Of a stretch of DNA of 7,751 nucleotides, positions 6,415 to 7,751 are shown piece by piece. This stretch comes from Thermoleophilia bacterium. GTDB taxonomy: Bacteria; Actinomycetota; Thermoleophilia; Gaiellales; SKUG01. A model generated the notes under the pieces. That model was given only the letters and a program-made list of their open reading frames with translations. It did not search any database and was not told the DNA's origin. The stretch spans positions 1-7,751 of the forward strand of contig JAOPYS010000344.1 of the NCBI GenBank assembly GCA_025964465.1, written 5' to 3'. Each line of letters starts with the position of its first letter. Position 1 is the stretch's first letter. Made by a program: the position numbers and the translations under genes.

Positions 6415-7637
6415 CCTTCGACTCCGATGACGGCGGTGGCGACCTTCACGGCGAGGGCCAGCGGGAACAGCACGAGGATCGCCACGTGCAGGCGCGGCCG
6501 CGTCTCCCCGATGCGACCGAGCGCCCAGAACACGGGCGGGATCAGCAGGGCGAAGCGCGGCATCTGCCAGAGCACGCCGGTGGCGAGCGGCAGCAGGAGG
6601 CTGGCGGCACCGAACAGCGTCCAGCCGCGCACCTCCCAGCGCGAACCCGCGGCGGTGGCGGCGAACCACACGACGAGCGCGGCGGCACCGACGGTGGCGA
6701 CCAGCTCGATCGCCTGGCCGACGCTGTGCTCGTTCACGACGAGCTTCACGGCGGAACTGATCGCACGCACCGGCCCGTCGGCGGTGACGTGGCGGTTGTA
6801 GTCGTCCTGCGCGTGCAAGAAGGCGAGCTTGTCGCCGAGCCGGTGGTCGAGGTACGCCATGAGCCCGACGATGGCGGCGGGGATCATCGCGCCGGCTGCG
6901 AGCGCGGCGGCGACCGTGCGCGCCCCGATGCGGCGCCCGTGCAGCTGGTGGACGAGGATGGCCAGCAGCACGAGGCCGATGAAGGCACCGGGCGGACGGG
7001 TGAGGGTGGCCAGCGCGGCGAGCACGCCGGCACCGAGCCACGAGATCGGGGTGGCGCGCAGGGCGAGGAGCGCGCTGCCGACGACGAGCCCGAGCATCAG
7101 CCCCTCCGTCGACGTCACCGAGAACCAGTAGGCGAAGGGGGCGATGGCGAGGTAGATCGCGCCGCGGCGTGCGGCGACGGGGCCGACGTAGCGCTCGCCG
7201 AGCACGGCCAGGCCGACAATGCCGACGAGGAAGGCGAGGTTGGAGGCGAGCAGCGCCGCGAACCACATCGGGATGCCGATCGCGTCCCCTCCGGCCATGA
7301 TCGCGGGCAGCAGCGGGAAGTTGACGGCGTTGTCGACGGTGTAGCCGTGCACGGCGACGTCGGCGTAGTGCGGATAGGTCTCCGCGTACGCGAAGGGGCG
7401 CCAGTGCGCGGGGTCGGCGTTGGTGACGCGTTGCAGCACCTCGGCGCCGAGCCCGACGGCCAGCACGAGCAGGCGGCTCAGGGCGAAGGCGAGGTAGACG
7501 GGGCTCCACTCGCGCACGTGCTCGACCGCGCGCTCGCGCAGGGATGCGTGCTCGGGGCGTGGGGCAGGCAGCTCGGCTCGGCCCGCGGGTGCGGGCTCGG
7601 GTGCGGGCGTCCTGGCGGTGGATCCGCCGTGGGCCAT
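6411..7637 (-). CDS. PIG-V-like membrane glycosyltransferase
   Basis: A 408-residue integral membrane protein resembling the PIG-V/GPI-mannosyltransferase II-like family (COG5542), GT-C enzymes that take a sugar from a polyprenyl-phosphate donor and add it on the outer membrane face. After a Pro/Ala-rich cytoplasmic N-terminus (1-44) there are roughly 9-11 hydrophobic segments (for example 46-66, 122-147, 157-192, 197-232, 241-262, 308-328, 338-374, 384-404). Family-like blocks are a GY pair (98-99), NFPLLP (106-111; usual AFFPLYP), YWFSVTSTEGLML (170-182; usual YsEsLFL), LATLTRPPGAF (209-219; usual slTRptG) and WQMPRFALLIPPVF (357-370; usual RYvL..FP). The usual Trp-Asp before the GY pair is not evident; the segment reads AETYPHYADVAVHGY. 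Start ATG 7637 has GAGGAG 3 nt upstream. It is the first gene of the operon in the window. The donor sugar is unknown, and a general GT39/GT87-like assignment is the alternative. Confidence 0.8.
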   Translation of the reverse strand: MAHGGSTARTPAPEPAPAGRAELPAPRPEHASLRERAVEHVREWSPVYLAFALSRLLVLAVGLGAEVLQRVTNADPAHWRPFAYAETYPHYADVAVHGYTVDNAVNFPLLPAIMAGGDAIGIPMWFAALLASNLAFLVGIVGLAVLGERYVGPVAARRGAIYLAIAPFAYWFSVTSTEGLMLGLVVGSALLALRATPISWLGAGVLAALATLTRPPGAFIGLVLLAILVHQLHGRRIGARTVAAALAAGAMIPAAIVGLMAYLDHRLGDKLAFLHAQDDYNRHVTADGPVRAISSAVKLVVNEHSVGQAIELVATVGAAALVVWFAATAAGSRWEVRGWTLFGAASLLLPLATGVLWQMPRFALLIPPVFWALGRIGETRPRLHVAILVLFPLALAVKVATAVIGVEG

Positions 7638-7650
7638 GGTCTCCTCGGTG

Positions 7651-7705
7651 CAGGTGCGGGTGGGCTCCTGAAAGCACGGTGCGGTGCGCCTTCAACAGGT
7701 GCGGG
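7651..7705. repeat. 10-nt direct repeat upstream of the operon
   Basis: CAGGTGCGGG occurs exactly at 7651-7660 and 7696-7705, 45 bp apart start to start, in the short region before the first operon gene. The spacing is a little over four helical turns. It may be a pair of regulator sites or chance in GC-rich DNA. Confidence 0.3.
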
Positions 7706-7721
7706 CCGCCCTGCCGGCGGC
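7705..7721. repeat. Perfect GC-rich inverted repeat upstream of the operon
   Basis: GCCGCC-CTGCC-GGCGGC has 6-bp perfect arms and a 5-nt centre, 68 nt upstream of the first start codon. No T-run follows on either strand. It may be the terminator stem of a gene outside the window or an operator. No clear promoter was found in 7638-7751, so transcription may begin upstream of the window. Confidence 0.35.
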
Positions 7722-7751
7722 TGCACTCCCGGCGCATCGGCAGGCACCCGG

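Noticed and set aside
4765..6801. Plus-strand open frame of 678 codons
   Set aside because: It lies antisense to the Wzz/kinase gene and part of the PIG-V-like gene, its translation is Arg/Gly/Asp/Val-rich without recognisable domains, and the minus-strand proteins have clear motifs. Long antisense frames are expected in high-GC DNA.
7667..7695. Possible operon promoter TTGAAG-17-TTCAGG on the minus strand
   Set aside because: The -35 is acceptable, but the -10 lacks the TAnnnT pattern, and spacers of 16 or 18 nt do not help.
6415..7737. N-terminal extension of the Wzz/kinase frame to 979 residues
   Set aside because: The extension is Arg/Pro-rich shadow sequence out of frame with the PIG-V-like gene. 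The Wzz domain begins naturally at ATG 6414, which has a ribosome-binding site and an ATGA overlap.
1..7751. CRISPR array, tRNA, rRNA, insertion sequence or prophage
   Set aside because: I saw no regular repeat-spacer pattern, RNA gene signature, transposase motif or phage protein on either strand.

Overview
The window is high-GC throughout, uses GTG as well as ATG starts, and packs its genes head to tail with ATGA overlaps. This suggests a high-GC actinobacterium (Actinomycetota); the sequence alone does not fix genus or order. Every supported gene lies on the minus strand, so transcription runs from high to low coordinates.

Layout in transcription order. Positions 7638-7751 are a short upstream region with a perfect hairpin and a 10-nt direct repeat but no convincing promoter. 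A six-gene block then runs from 7637 to 287: a multi-spanning PIG-V-like glycosyltransferase (7637-6411); a Wzz-type chain-length determinant fused to a BY-kinase/ParA-like ATPase domain (6414-4798); a GT4 glycosyltransferase (4794-3592); a second GT4 (3595-2417); a D-glucuronyl C5-epimerase homologue (2420-1458); and a third GT4 (1456-287). Three junctions are ATGA stop/start overlaps and the other two are gaps of 3 nt and 1 nt, so this is almost certainly one translationally coupled operon.

After the operon, 73-286 is intergenic. It holds a probable stem-loop terminator, a good sigma70-type promoter (TTGACG, 17 nt, TACGTT), a 17-bp palindrome overlapping its -10 box, and a leader of about 100 nt with two further hairpins. 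This drives a gene cut off by the window edge (72 to 1), of which only a signal peptide is visible.

Together the operon looks like part of an exopolysaccharide, capsule or glycolipid locus. The three GT4 enzymes would extend a lipid-linked glycan at the cytoplasmic face, the PIG-V-like protein would add a sugar from a polyprenyl-phosphate donor across the membrane, and the Wzz/kinase fusion would control chain length or polymerisation. The striking member is the C5-epimerase. It keeps all three tyrosines known to matter in animal heparan-sulfate C5-epimerase, so the glycan may contain D-glucuronate converted to L-iduronate. No polymerase, flippase or UDP-glucose dehydrogenase is in the window, so the full pathway and the polymer structure are inference.
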